DNA of 20,423 nucleotides from Bacteroidales bacterium (GTDB lineage: Bacteria > Bacteroidota > Bacteroidia > Bacteroidales > P3). The position numbers and the translations under genes are program-made. Positions 8,844 through 16,390 of this stretch are shown here, in pieces. The notes beneath the pieces were generated by a model, which saw only the letters and a list, made by a program, of their open reading frames with translations, was not told where the DNA came from and ran no database searches. Position 1 is the first letter of the stretch; each line of letters begins with the position of its first letter. The stretch lies in the NCBI GenBank assembly GCA_016281475.1, contig JAEEIS010000240.1, positions 1 to 20,423 of the forward strand, written 5' to 3'.

Positions 8844-8851
8844 CAAAGATA
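8844..8851 (-). promoter_or_regulatory. Probable -7 element for the aminotransferase gene
   Basis: CAAAGATA on the + strand is TATCTTTG on the transcribed strand, a full match to the Bacteroidota -7 consensus TAnnTTTG. It lies 34 bp before the start codon, predicting a leader of roughly 25-30 nt. No good TTTG -33 match lies 19-20 bp further upstream; that position overlaps the -33 box of the divergent recA promoter. Confidence 0.5.
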
Positions 8852-8868
8852 CACACTTTTTTTCGATA

Positions 8869-8900
8869 TTTGGCAGATTTGAAAAAAAATTGTATATTTG
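8869..8900 (+). promoter_or_regulatory. recA promoter, Bacteroidota sigma-ABfr type
   Basis: TTTG at 8869-8872 and TATATTTG at 8893-8900 are separated by 20 bp, matching the Bacteroidota housekeeping promoter TTTG-N19/20-TAnnTTTG exactly. Transcription would start about 7 bp further on, giving a recA leader of about 50 nt that is AT-rich and has no Shine-Dalgarno site, as is usual in this phylum. No palindromic SOS-type operator was noticed. Confidence 0.75.
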
Positions 8901-8958
8901 TAGTCTGATAAATACGTGCAAAAAATACCTAAATTATTAATATAAACGATTGTAAACT

Positions 8959-9990
8959 ATGGCAAAAGAGATGTCAGACATAGAGGCTCAGAAACTCGAA
9001 AAATTGAAGATTCTGCAGAGCACAATGGAAAAGATTGAGAAAAACTATGGCAAGGGTGCCGTGATGAAATTGGGCGACCGGGCAACGGAGAAAGTGGATG
9101 TAATTTCGACCGGCAGCATCAACTTGGATGCCGCACTGGGTGTGGGAGGATTCCCGAAAGGCAGGATTATCGAGATTTTCGGTCCGGAGTCGTCGGGTAA
9201 GACCACGCTGGCAATACATGCCATAGCCGAGTGCCAGAAGAGTGGCGGCATAGCGGCATTCATCGACGCGGAACATGCCTTCGACAGCTTCTACGCCAAG
9301 AAGCTGGGCGTGGACATAGACAATCTGTTCGTGTCGCAGCCCGACAACGGCGAGCAGGCACTGGAGATTGCAGACAACCTGATACGGTCGGGTGCGATTG
9401 ACATTATCGTTGTCGACTCAGTGGCAGCACTGACGCCCAAAGCGGAAATTGACGGCGAGATGGGCGACTCGAAGGTGGGTCTGCAGGCGCGACTGATGAG
9501 CCAGGCAATGCGCAAACTGACTTCAACTATCAGCAAAACCAACTGCTGCTGTATCTTTATCAACCAGCTGCGCGAGAAAATCGGTGTGATGTTTGGCAAC
9601 CCCGAGACAACAACGGGTGGCAACGCACTGAAGTTCTATGCCTCTGTGCGTGTGGACATTCGCCGCATACAGGCTATCAAGGATGGCGACCAGAACATAG
9701 GCAATCGCGTGAAGGTGAAGATTGTGAAGAACAAGGTGGCACCGCCGTTCCGCACCTGCGAGTTCGACCTGATGTTTGGCGAGGGCATCTCCAAACTGGG
9801 TGAAATCATCGACCTAGGCGTGGAGCAGAACGTGATTAAGAAGAGCGGGTCGTGGTTCAGCTACGGTGACACGAAGCTGGCACAAGGCCGCGAGGCGTTG
9901 AAACAGCTGCTACGCGACAATCCAGAGCTGTGCGACGAACTGGAGGCAAAGGTGCGTGCCGCCATGATGGAAAAGGCCAACCAAGAATGA
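8959..9990 (+). CDS. recA: RecA recombinase
   Basis: A 343-residue DNA-dependent ATPase that forms filaments on single-stranded DNA, carries out strand exchange and activates LexA-type self-cleavage. The Walker A motif GPESSGKT is at residues 75-82 and the Walker B strand [11 protein letters not shown] is near 138-148. The DNA-binding loop 2 region, [20 protein letters not shown], is at 202-221. Length and the short charged C-terminus are normal for Bacteroidota RecA. A small oddity is three consecutive cysteines at 186-188 ([10 protein letters not shown]) in the strand before loop 2. It is the first gene of a + strand cluster and its stop overlaps the next start (ATGA, 9987-9990), so the exported protein that follows is probably translationally coupled to it. 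A full-consensus promoter lies upstream. Confidence 0.98.
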   Translation: MAKEMSDIEAQKLEKLKILQSTMEKIEKNYGKGAVMKLGDRATEKVDVISTGSINLDAALGVGGFPKGRIIEIFGPESSGKTTLAIHAIAECQKSGGIAAFIDAEHAFDSFYAKKLGVDIDNLFVSQPDNGEQALEIADNLIRSGAIDIIVVDSVAALTPKAEIDGEMGDSKVGLQARLMSQAMRKLTSTISKTNCCCIFINQLREKIGVMFGNPETTTGGNALKFYASVRVDIRRIQAIKDGDQNIGNRVKVKIVKNKVAPPFRTCEFDLMFGEGISKLGEIIDLGVEQNVIKKSGSWFSYGDTKLAQGREALKQLLRDNPELCDELEAKVRAAMMEKANQE

Positions 9991-10547
9991 AGAAAGCACT
10001 GATAATAGGACTATTGCTATGGGGTCTGGCACCGCTGCGGGCGCAGACTGACTCGGTGTCGGCAACTGTGCCATACGATACCGCCTATAGCGAGGACGAA
10101 TATCAGGCACCTAACATCAATCCTATCTACTATTTTGGCAGCCCCTTCAGCGACCATTTTGCCGAGGCAAAGATATTTCTCGGCACAATGGATGTGGGTG
10201 CAGGGTTGAGCTACGCCTACCTGCCCGAAGTATGGGGATTCAACCTGAGTGCCTACGCACACAACACACTATGGGTGCTGGCAGGGGCAGAATACCGACT
10301 CTCAAAACCATGGAACAAACACGACTGGCATCTGTTTGGCAGCGCGGGCATCAACTACGATGAGGATTTTGCCACCACACGCCCAGCCATGGAGGTGGGC
10401 GTGCGAGCCACATTTTGGGACACAGGCACCAAGTTTTGTACCAATAGTGCCTCGCTGGGGGTGATGACCGACTTCGACGGAGTGTATGTGACGGTGGGAG
10501 CGAGCCTGTCGTTGAGTTTAATATTTTTGACATTGTTATTGTTATAA
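9987..10547 (+). CDS. Small exported beta-rich protein of unknown function
   Basis: A 186-residue protein whose start is set by the ATGA overlap with recA; a longer in-frame start at 9930 would lie inside recA and place charged residues before the signal sequence. Residues 1-19 ([19 protein letters not shown]) form a clear Sec signal peptide. The mature part has alternating polar/hydrophobic strands such as [30 protein letters not shown] and [10 protein letters not shown], resembling a small outer-membrane beta-barrel. The C-terminus is odd: instead of the aromatic residue typical of barrels it ends in the very hydrophobic [11 protein letters not shown], encoded by an AT-rich stretch. I do not recognise the family. 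Its place between recA and rel suggests co-transcription but does not show a shared function. Confidence 0.75.
   Translation: MKKALIIGLLLWGLAPLRAQTDSVSATVPYDTAYSEDEYQAPNINPIYYFGSPFSDHFAEAKIFLGTMDVGAGLSYAYLPEVWGFNLSAYAHNTLWVLAGAEYRLSKPWNKHDWHLFGSAGINYDEDFATTRPAMEVGVRATFWDTGTKFCTNSASLGVMTDFDGVYVTVGASLSLSLIFLTLLLL
10522..10529 (+). promoter_or_regulatory. Possible internal -7 element ahead of rel
   Basis: TATTTTTG matches TAnnTTTG and lies 22 bp before the rel start, inside the last codons of the preceding gene. No TTTG -33 element is found about 20 bp upstream, so this may only reflect the AT-rich 3' end of that gene. Confidence 0.25.
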
Positions 10548-10551
10548 GCCT

Positions 10552-12804
10552 ATGACCTACGTGATTGACGAGAAACGCGAAGAACAAGAGATACAGGCGA
10601 AGTATGAGGAACTACTGGCAGCCTGCCGTGAAATATACCCACTAACCCAAGAGCAGGAAGACGAGATATTTAGAGCCTTCTCCCTAGCCAAGAAAGCACA
10701 TGCGGGCACCCGCCGCAAGTCGGGCGAACCCTATATCTTCCATCCTTTGGCAGTGGCTCTGATTGCCGTAAAAGAGGTGGGGCTGGGACCCATTGCCGTG
10801 GTATGTGCCCTGCTACACGACGTGGTGGAGGATACCAATATATCGCTTGACGAAATACGAACCATATTCGGCGACCGCGTGGCAGTGATAGTGGACGGCG
10901 TGACTAAGATTGAGGACGTGCTGGAAATGCAGCAGTCGGACTCGAAACAGGCTGAAAACTACCGCAAGATATTGCTGTCGATGTGCGACGATGCCTACGT
11001 CATCTTCCTCAAGCTGTGCGACCGACTGCACAACATGCGCACGCTGGACTCAATGAAGGACACCAAGAAGCTGACCATCTCGTCGGAGACGCAGTACCTC
11101 TATATCCCGCTGGCCCACCGATTGGGGTTATATGCCATCAAAACCGAATTGGAGGAGTTGGTGATGAAATACACCAACCCAAACAAGTATAACGAGATAG
11201 CCGCCATGATAAACGCAAGTGCGGATACGGCGGACCAACTCAAAGAGTGCCTGTACGAAAAGGTGAAGAAGATGCTGGACGATAATGGTTACAAATATAC
11301 CATCAAGACCCGCATCAAGTCGGTATACAGCTGTTGGAAGAAGATGGAACGCAAGGGTATCCAGTTCGACCAGATTTTCGACCTATATGCCATGCGTATC
11401 ATCCTAGACGTGCCTCCCGAACAGGAGAAGTCGGAATGCTTTAAGGTCTACTCGCTTATCTCGTCGGAATTCCCGCCCGACCCGACCCGCTTCCGCGACT
11501 GGATTACCCAGCCTAAGACCAACGGCTACGAGTCGTTGCAGACCACGGTGATGACTCCGATAGGACAATGGGTGGAGATACAGATACGCACCACACGTAT
11601 GGATGTCATAGCCGAGAAAGGCATGGCGGCGCACTTCCTCTACAAGGAGGCACACCCTGAAGAGGAGTTGGAGATGAGTCCTGTGGAGGTGTGGTTGCAA
11701 CAGATACGCAGCACGCTGGAGAACACCGAGAAGAGTGCCCTTGACCTAGTGGAGGAGTTCAAGGAGACACTCTATACCAAAGAAATATACCTCTTCACCC
11801 CCAAGGGTGATATGATAAAACTGCCAGCCCACGCCACCGTGCTGGACTTTGCCTTTGCCATCCACACCAACCTGGGACTGCACTGCATGGGTGCCAAGGT
11901 GAACGGAAAGGTGGAGCCAATAGGACACAAATTGAGAGCAGGAGAGCAGGTGCAAGTGTTGGCAAGTCGCAAGACCCACCCTGTCGAGGATTGGCTCAAC
12001 ATGGTCTACACCACGCGTGCCAAAGAGGCCCTGAAGGACTATCTGCGCGACCAAAGGAAAGGCTATCGCGAAGAAGGAGCCCAACGACTGCAAGAGATAT
12101 TCAAACGGCTGAAGCTACGCAACAACACCGCCAATTTCGGACAGCTGAAGCATTTCCTAGGCATAGCTAGCGACGTGGACCTCTATTTCCAACTGGCCAT
12201 GGGCATCATCGGAGAGCGCGAGGTGATGCAATGCTTTAACCGTGGCGACCTGCCGGGACACAATGTCTATTTCATGGGCGAGTACAGCTCCCTATTCGAC
12301 AAGAACAGCACTGCCATCAATTTCGGCAATACCTATACCGATGAGAAAAAAGGCCACCGCCAACGTTCCTTCCTGCTGGACAAGGAGTACGAACGCTACA
12401 CCACAGAACCCGCCTCGTGCTGCAACCCCGTACAGGGTGACCACGTGGTGGGCATCGTCACCGACGGCAAGATAATGGTGCACCGCACCACCTGCAAGGT
12501 GGCAATGGACGAGATGGCAAACCACGAAAACCGCATCGTACGCGCCCGATGGCGCCCGGGAGAGCATGTGGCACTCCTGTCGGGTATCGCCTTCACCGCC
12601 ATCGACCGCAAAGGCCTGCTACAGGAGATTACCGCCATCGTATCCGAGCAGATGAACCTCAACATGCGTGCCATCACGCTAGAGGCCGTCGAAGGCATTG
12701 TGCGCGGTATTATCATGCTGTATGTCCTCGACCTTGATAACTTAAACCAACTGATAGCCAACCTCAGCAAACTGAAGGGTGTAGAGGAGGTGCGCCGTTT
12801 ATGA
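10552..12804 (+). CDS. rel: Bifunctional (p)ppGpp synthetase/hydrolase (RelA/SpoT family)
   Basis: A 750-residue stringent-response enzyme that makes pppGpp/ppGpp from ATP plus GTP/GDP and can hydrolyse them. The hydrolase domain keeps its metal ligands: H50, H64 region, H89-D90 (LLHDVVEDT) and D157 (LCDRLHNMRTL). The synthetase domain has D277 (FDLYAMRI), PKTNGYESLQTTV at 321-333 and the catalytic glutamate E342 in VEIQIRT. The regulatory half has a TGS domain (about 411-471), a helical part, a cysteine cluster (C623, C624, H644, C648) for ribosome/RNA contact, and an ACT domain from about 673. Both active sites look intact, so it should be bifunctional rather than RelA-like. It starts 4 bp after the exported-protein gene and overlaps mazG by ATGA, arguing for one operon. 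Confidence 0.95.
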   Translation: MTYVIDEKREEQEIQAKYEELLAACREIYPLTQEQEDEIFRAFSLAKKAHAGTRRKSGEPYIFHPLAVALIAVKEVGLGPIAVVCALLHDVVEDTNISLDEIRTIFGDRVAVIVDGVTKIEDVLEMQQSDSKQAENYRKILLSMCDDAYVIFLKLCDRLHNMRTLDSMKDTKKLTISSETQYLYIPLAHRLGLYAIKTELEELVMKYTNPNKYNEIAAMINASADTADQLKECLYEKVKKMLDDNGYKYTIKTRIKSVYSCWKKMERKGIQFDQIFDLYAMRIILDVPPEQEKSECFKVYSLISSEFPPDPTRFRDWITQPKTNGYESLQTTVMTPIGQWVEIQIRTTRMDVIAEKGMAAHFLYKEAHPEEELEMSPVEVWLQQIRSTLENTEKSALDLVEEFKETLYTKEIYLFTPKGDMIKLPAHATVLDFAFAIHTNLGLHCMGAKVNGKVEPIGHKLRAGEQVQVLASRKTHPVEDWLNMVYTTRAKEALKDYLRDQRKGYREEGAQRLQEIFKRLKLRNNTANFGQLKHFLGIASDVDLYFQLAMGIIGEREVMQCFNRGDLPGHNVYFMGEYSSLFDKNSTAINFGNTYTDEKKGHRQRSFLLDKEYERYTTEPASCCNPVQGDHVVGIVTDGKIMVHRTTCKVAMDEMANHENRIVRARWRPGEHVALLSGIAFTAIDRKGLLQEITAIVSEQMNLNMRAITLEAVEGIVRGIIMLYVLDLDNLNQLIANLSKLKGVEEVRRL

Positions 12805-13475
12805 CACAAGAAACACTCGACGCATTCCAACGTCTGAACAACATTCTCGACACCTTGCGCAAAGAATGTCCGTGGGATCGTGTACAGACCCTCGCAAGCC
12901 TACGCTACCTCACTATCGAGGAGGTATACGAATTGAGCGAGGCCATTTTGGAAATTGAAGATTATACAGATACGGCAGCTAATTCTCGATTTCCAATTCT
13001 CAACTCTCAATTAAAGAAAGAGCTCGGCGACCTATTCATGCACCTGCTCTTCTATTCCAAAATAGCCGAAGACGAACACATGTTCACCACCGCCGATGTG
13101 TTGAACGCCATTTGCGACAAGCTGATAGACCGTCATCCCTTTATCTACCACAAAGAGCAATACGGCGGCGAAAGCTGGGAACAGATAAAGATGCACGAAG
13201 GGCGCAAATCAGTGCTAGAAGGCGTGCCTGCAGGGCTACCGCCATTGGTGAAGGCGGTGCGGCTGCAAGAAAAGGCGGCAGGCATCGGCTACAAAGACAT
13301 CGCCTCCCCTACCCCATTGCATGACGACATGGACGAACAACAATTCGGCGACCTGCTGTTCCAACTGGTGCACTGGGCACACGACCGCGGCATCAACGCC
13401 GACGATGCCCTCTGCAAAGCCAACCTACGATTCCAACAAGAAGTGCGGGGGTTTGAGGAGAGAAAGAAGAGTTAA
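12801..13475 (+). CDS. mazG: MazG nucleoside triphosphate pyrophosphohydrolase, with a shortened C-terminal domain
   Basis: A 224-residue protein, shorter than the roughly 260 residues of typical MazG. It hydrolyses NTPs and dNTPs to monophosphates, cleaning the nucleotide pool; in Escherichia coli mazG lies downstream of relA. The N-terminal MazG domain is recognisable by ECPWDRVQT, the metal-binding IEEVYELSEA and KKELGDLF, and RHPFIY. The segment between the two metal-binding helices is about 14 residues longer than in E. coli MazG and is encoded partly by a simple repeat (12981-13013). The second domain keeps VRLQEKAAGIGYKD and FGDLLFQLVHWAH but has lost most of the glutamate-rich helix expected between them, so only one active site may remain. 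It overlaps the rel stop by ATGA and is probably co-translated. Confidence 0.88.
   Translation: MTQETLDAFQRLNNILDTLRKECPWDRVQTLASLRYLTIEEVYELSEAILEIEDYTDTAANSRFPILNSQLKKELGDLFMHLLFYSKIAEDEHMFTTADVLNAICDKLIDRHPFIYHKEQYGGESWEQIKMHEGRKSVLEGVPAGLPPLVKAVRLQEKAAGIGYKDIASPTPLHDDMDEQQFGDLLFQLVHWAHDRGINADDALCKANLRFQQEVRGFEERKKS
12981..13013 (+). repeat. Degenerate heptamer repeat (AATTCTC/AACTCTC) inside mazG
   Basis: Within mazG the sequence runs AATTCTC, then GATTTCC, AATTCTC, AACTCTC and AATTA: a short degenerate tandem array of 7-bp units. It encodes SRFPILNSQL in the extended loop between the two MazG metal-binding helices. I recall arrays of AATTCTCA-like units as common intergenic filler in Bacteroidales, so this may be such a repeat captured in frame. 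The array is seen; its origin is inferred. Confidence 0.5.
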
Positions 13476-13478
13476 TGT

Positions 13479-14312
13479 CTACAAATCACCACTCACCTCA
13501 AGTAATTTGATGTCCTTTATCTTCATTCGCATTTTTGCTGCGTACCTAACATCATCTAACTCTTCCCTTCTTCGCCGACCCATATCGATATATTGCTCCT
13601 CCCTCTCAATGCCTACATATTTCCTTCCAATCAAATTTGCGGCGATACCCGTTGTACTACTCCCCGCGAATGGGTCAAGCACCCAATCGCCGCGTCTTGT
13701 CGATGCAAGAAGAATGCGAGATAACAATGCTAAAGGTTTCTGTGTCGGATGTTTCCCGCAAGTCTTTTCCCATGCCGAAATTGCTGGTAAGTTCCACACA
13801 TCGCGCATTTGTTTATCTCCATTCACCTTCTTCATACATTCGTAATCAAAATAATGGGTTTTCTTCTCAGACTTTCTTGCCCATAAAACAAACTCTGTAG
13901 AATATGTAAAATAACGACAACTAATATTGGGTGGCGGATTGGTCTTCGCCCACGTTATCATGTTCAGTATCTTATAACCCAACTCGTTTAAACAGGTAGC
14001 CACGGTATTAATATTATGGTATGTACCTGTTATCCAAATCGTGCCACTATCTCTCAATTTGCTACGACAAAGTGAAAGCCATTGCTTATTAAACTCGTAA
14101 ATATATTGAGGTGAACCACCCTTGTCCCAATCCCCTTTGTCTACACATACGATCTTGCCACTTTGCATACTTATACCACCATTACTCAAGAAGTAGGGTG
14201 GGTCTGCAAAGATTGTTTGGAACGAATCATCATGCAATTGTCCAATGAGTTCCATGCAATCACCATGAAACAGCATAAAATCCTCTTCACTTGATTTGTA
14301 TGTTGGCACCAT
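13479..14312 (-). CDS. DpnA-type adenine DNA methyltransferase (second methylase of a GATC system)
   Basis: A 277-residue beta-class amino-methyltransferase: the catalytic DPPY motif comes first (D37-Y40, ADPPYFLSNGG) and the AdoMet-binding DPFAGSSTTG follows near residues 217-226. DPPYFLSNGG, the length and the company of a DpnII-type nuclease point to the DpnA/M2 methylases, which methylate adenine in GATC and in the Dpn system also act on single-stranded DNA, protecting incoming transforming DNA. It is the last gene of the minus-strand operon, with a 1-bp TAATG overlap after the nuclease. In the pneumococcal locus this methylase precedes the nuclease, so the order differs. It contains one GATC (14151-14154). 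Its stop lies 3 bp from the stop of convergent mazG and no terminator was seen there. Base composition is AT-rich. Confidence 0.9.
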   Translation of the reverse strand: MVPTYKSSEEDFMLFHGDCMELIGQLHDDSFQTIFADPPYFLSNGGISMQSGKIVCVDKGDWDKGGSPQYIYEFNKQWLSLCRSKLRDSGTIWITGTYHNINTVATCLNELGYKILNMITWAKTNPPPNISCRYFTYSTEFVLWARKSEKKTHYFDYECMKKVNGDKQMRDVWNLPAISAWEKTCGKHPTQKPLALLSRILLASTRRGDWVLDPFAGSSTTGIAANLIGRKYVGIEREEQYIDMGRRRREELDDVRYAAKMRMKIKDIKLLEVSGDL

Positions 14313-15148
14313 TACGATTCTAGCTCTGCAATAAAATCATCTATCGATGTTAGATTATACACTCTTGGTATGATTGAAAATGCTTCTTGCAATTTGTTGC
14401 TTGCATCGTGCCAACCGATACCATCTGTTATCCACACAAATTCATAACCCGCCACACTATTTATTTTGGGTGCTACATCTGTATAGGAACGCGCCACTTC
14501 ATTCAGTTTTGAACCACCTCCAGAATAAAAATTAACTTCAACTAAATACGTAACGCCCTTACTCTCGATAACAAAATCAAATACCTTTTGGTCTACTCCT
14601 AGTACAGTTGCAATTGGGGGGAATTGTTTTGAGGAAACTTGTTGGCGAAAAGCCACATTATTGTTCTTGAAAATCTTTGCTACCCATTTCTCTGTGATAG
14701 TACCGCTCCGATTCTTTCTTGCATTTGTATCTAGACCTGTCTCCACACCAAAAACATAATCAACCAAATCTCTTATTTCACGTTTTTGAAAAACCTCATC
14801 CAATCCCGTCTCTGAAAGAAACTTCATCACTCCATCAACACTAGAAAATAACGTATGTATTAGTTGACACTCACCTTTATCGTCAAGGAACAATTTGTTA
14901 TCTTTCTTTCTAGTTGCAATCAAAATATCCATCACATCAAAGACACTTGAATCCCTTTTCCATAAAGATTCCACAGCTCCTCTCAAATCCTTCTTTCCAA
15001 GTAGATAATTGAGCATATGCAGACTAATAGCAATGTTTGCAACATTTGCTGAAATCTTTTCAAAATCACAATAAAAGTCAAGAGTAGCATTTGTCTCTTT
15101 TAATTGTGACATGAAAAGGTCAAACTCTTTTTGTGTATGAGCTGCCAT
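14312..15148 (-). CDS. Type II restriction endonuclease, DpnII/MboI family (predicted GATC)
   Basis: A 278-residue nuclease close in length to DpnII. Family landmarks are LDTNARKNRSG (139-149), a PD-(D/E)xK-like core with D191 in FDFVIES and E204-x-N206 in YLVEVNFY, GGGSKLNEVARSYTD, and FVWITDGIGWHDASNKL. It should cut unmethylated GATC before the G. The start at 15148 overlaps the Dam-like methylase by 29 bp. A later Met at residue 13 would remove the overlap, but the first dozen residues resemble the DpnII N-terminus as I remember it, so the longer form is preferred. Lying between two methylase genes, it is translated only after the first methylase, which favours protection before cutting. 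Confidence 0.9.
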   Translation of the reverse strand: MAAHTQKEFDLFMSQLKETNATLDFYCDFEKISANVANIAISLHMLNYLLGKKDLRGAVESLWKRDSSVFDVMDILIATRKKDNKLFLDDKGECQLIHTLFSSVDGVMKFLSETGLDEVFQKREIRDLVDYVFGVETGLDTNARKNRSGTITEKWVAKIFKNNNVAFRQQVSSKQFPPIATVLGVDQKVFDFVIESKGVTYLVEVNFYSGGGSKLNEVARSYTDVAPKINSVAGYEFVWITDGIGWHDASNKLQEAFSIIPRVYNLTSIDDFIAELES

Positions 15149-16049
15149 CTGTTGTTTTTATTTGTGAATAATTGTGTACAAGTATTTCCTGTAGTTTACC
15201 TCGCTTCAAAGAATTTGCATTCACACTACGTGTTGCCCACACCCTGTCTATCTCATATTCAATATATAAGTCTTCAAAGAAACGGTCACGATGTGGCGTA
15301 TTAAAGCAGTCCGAGTTACTCAACATAAAGGAATAACCTGCATTTTCTATCTTGTCACAAAAATGCTTTAATCTTTTTTGTGCAACATCATTAAATGCTT
15401 CCTTAGTATAGTCATTAAAGCTTGACGTATTGCTTAATGGACGATATGGCGGGTCAAAATAGAAGAGAGTATTACCACATGCACAATCAAACGTCTGTTG
15501 ATAATCCCCAGTCATTATCTCTACATTTTGCAGCAACTCACTATCAGCATATATTGTTATTGGGTCACAAATTGTTGGAGTTTCATATCGTCCAAATGGG
15601 ACATTAAATAAGCCTGCTTTATTTACACGATATAGACCATTAAAACAAGTTCTATTGAGGAAAAAGAATAGTGTTGTATTCCTAATATCATCCAATGCCT
15701 TGGTATTAAATTCATCACGCACCGCCATGAAAAATAGTTTACGCAAATTCTCTGAACCTAAAGTGTAATACTCTTTCTGTATCTCTGTCAATGCTTTAAT
15801 CAATTCCGTAGGTGAGTCTCGCACTACGCGATAACATGTTGTCAAATCAGCATTAATATCGTTAATAACTGCTGAATGAATATTCGAATGTACTTGCAAC
15901 ATGTGGAAGAGCATCGCCCCTCCTCCGACAAAAGGCTCAATATAAGTGACATTCTCCCATCGGTCAAAGTCAGCTGGTAGCAATGCTTCCAGTTGTTCTA
16001 TAAGTTGGCCTTTACCGCCAACCCACTTGATAAATGGTTTCGCTTTCAT
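15120..16049 (-). CDS. Dam/DpnM-type GATC adenine-N6 DNA methyltransferase
   Basis: A 309-residue alpha-class (D12) methyltransferase. The AdoMet-binding motif I is FIKWVGGKGQL at residues 6-16. IEPFVGGGAMLFH follows at 38-49, LNRTCFNGLYRVN with FNVPFG is around 131-153, and the catalytic DPPY is at 189-192. LNRTCFNGLYRVN is characteristic of the Dam/DpnM/MboIA group, which methylates adenine in double-stranded GATC. It is the protective methylase for the overlapping downstream nuclease. Its ATG overlaps the stop of the zinc-ribbon gene (ATGA, 16046-16049), so expression is probably coupled to that small protein. Codons are AT-rich compared with the flanking permease and mazG, consistent with horizontal acquisition. 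Confidence 0.93.
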   Translation of the reverse strand: MKAKPFIKWVGGKGQLIEQLEALLPADFDRWENVTYIEPFVGGGAMLFHMLQVHSNIHSAVINDINADLTTCYRVVRDSPTELIKALTEIQKEYYTLGSENLRKLFFMAVRDEFNTKALDDIRNTTLFFFLNRTCFNGLYRVNKAGLFNVPFGRYETPTICDPITIYADSELLQNVEIMTGDYQQTFDCACGNTLFYFDPPYRPLSNTSSFNDYTKEAFNDVAQKRLKHFCDKIENAGYSFMLSNSDCFNTPHRDRFFEDLYIEYEIDRVWATRSVNANSLKRGKLQEILVHNYSQIKTTDGSSYTKRV

Positions 16050-16390
16050 TGTTGAGTTCTAAATGTCATTGAATTTTCATACCAGGTTGTATAATAAGTA
16101 TCGCCTTCACCATTATTATAGAGTTCGGTAAATTCATCTGATGAGATATGCTTATGTAGGCATTCCTCCGAACAATATGTCTCACATCCGTCTACCACAT
16201 AGCCTTCAATCATGGGTTTACCACATTCATCACATACACGGAAGCAATCAAGGTGTTCCGATAAAGATTCCCAAAATGCGACATCAGTTTCTTGTGCAGC
16301 GAGACCTTCCCCATATTTCTGCAGCAATTCAGGATAGTGGCTACACTCTTTAGCTAGAAAACTATTTATTGTATCGTTTGAGAAATCCAT
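16046..16390 (-). CDS. Small zinc-ribbon protein heading the restriction-modification operon
   Basis: A 114-residue acidic protein with a central four-cysteine cluster: C53-x2-C56 (CDECGKPM), then EGYVVDG, then C73-x3-C77 (YCSEECLHKH), followed by a tail rich in Asp, Glu and Tyr. The spacing is that of a zinc ribbon. I recall similar CDECG-EGY-YCSEECLHKHY proteins in phages and mobile elements of Firmicutes and Bacteroidota, all uncharacterised. Its stop overlaps the methylase start (ATGA), so it is genuinely part of the operon. It is not a helix-turn-helix controller of the classical C-protein type. A regulatory, antirestriction or accessory role is possible but unproven. One of the few GATC sites in the window lies 3 nt before its start codon. 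Confidence 0.8.
   Translation of the reverse strand: MDFSNDTINSFLAKECSHYPELLQKYGEGLAAQETDVAFWESLSEHLDCFRVCDECGKPMIEGYVVDGCETYCSEECLHKHISSDEFTELYNNGEGDTYYTTWYENSMTFRTQQ

Noticed and set aside
9930..9986. Extended N-terminus of the exported protein starting inside recA
   Set aside because: It would add 19 mostly charged residues ahead of a normal signal peptide. The ATG at 9987 overlaps the recA stop in the usual ATGA manner.
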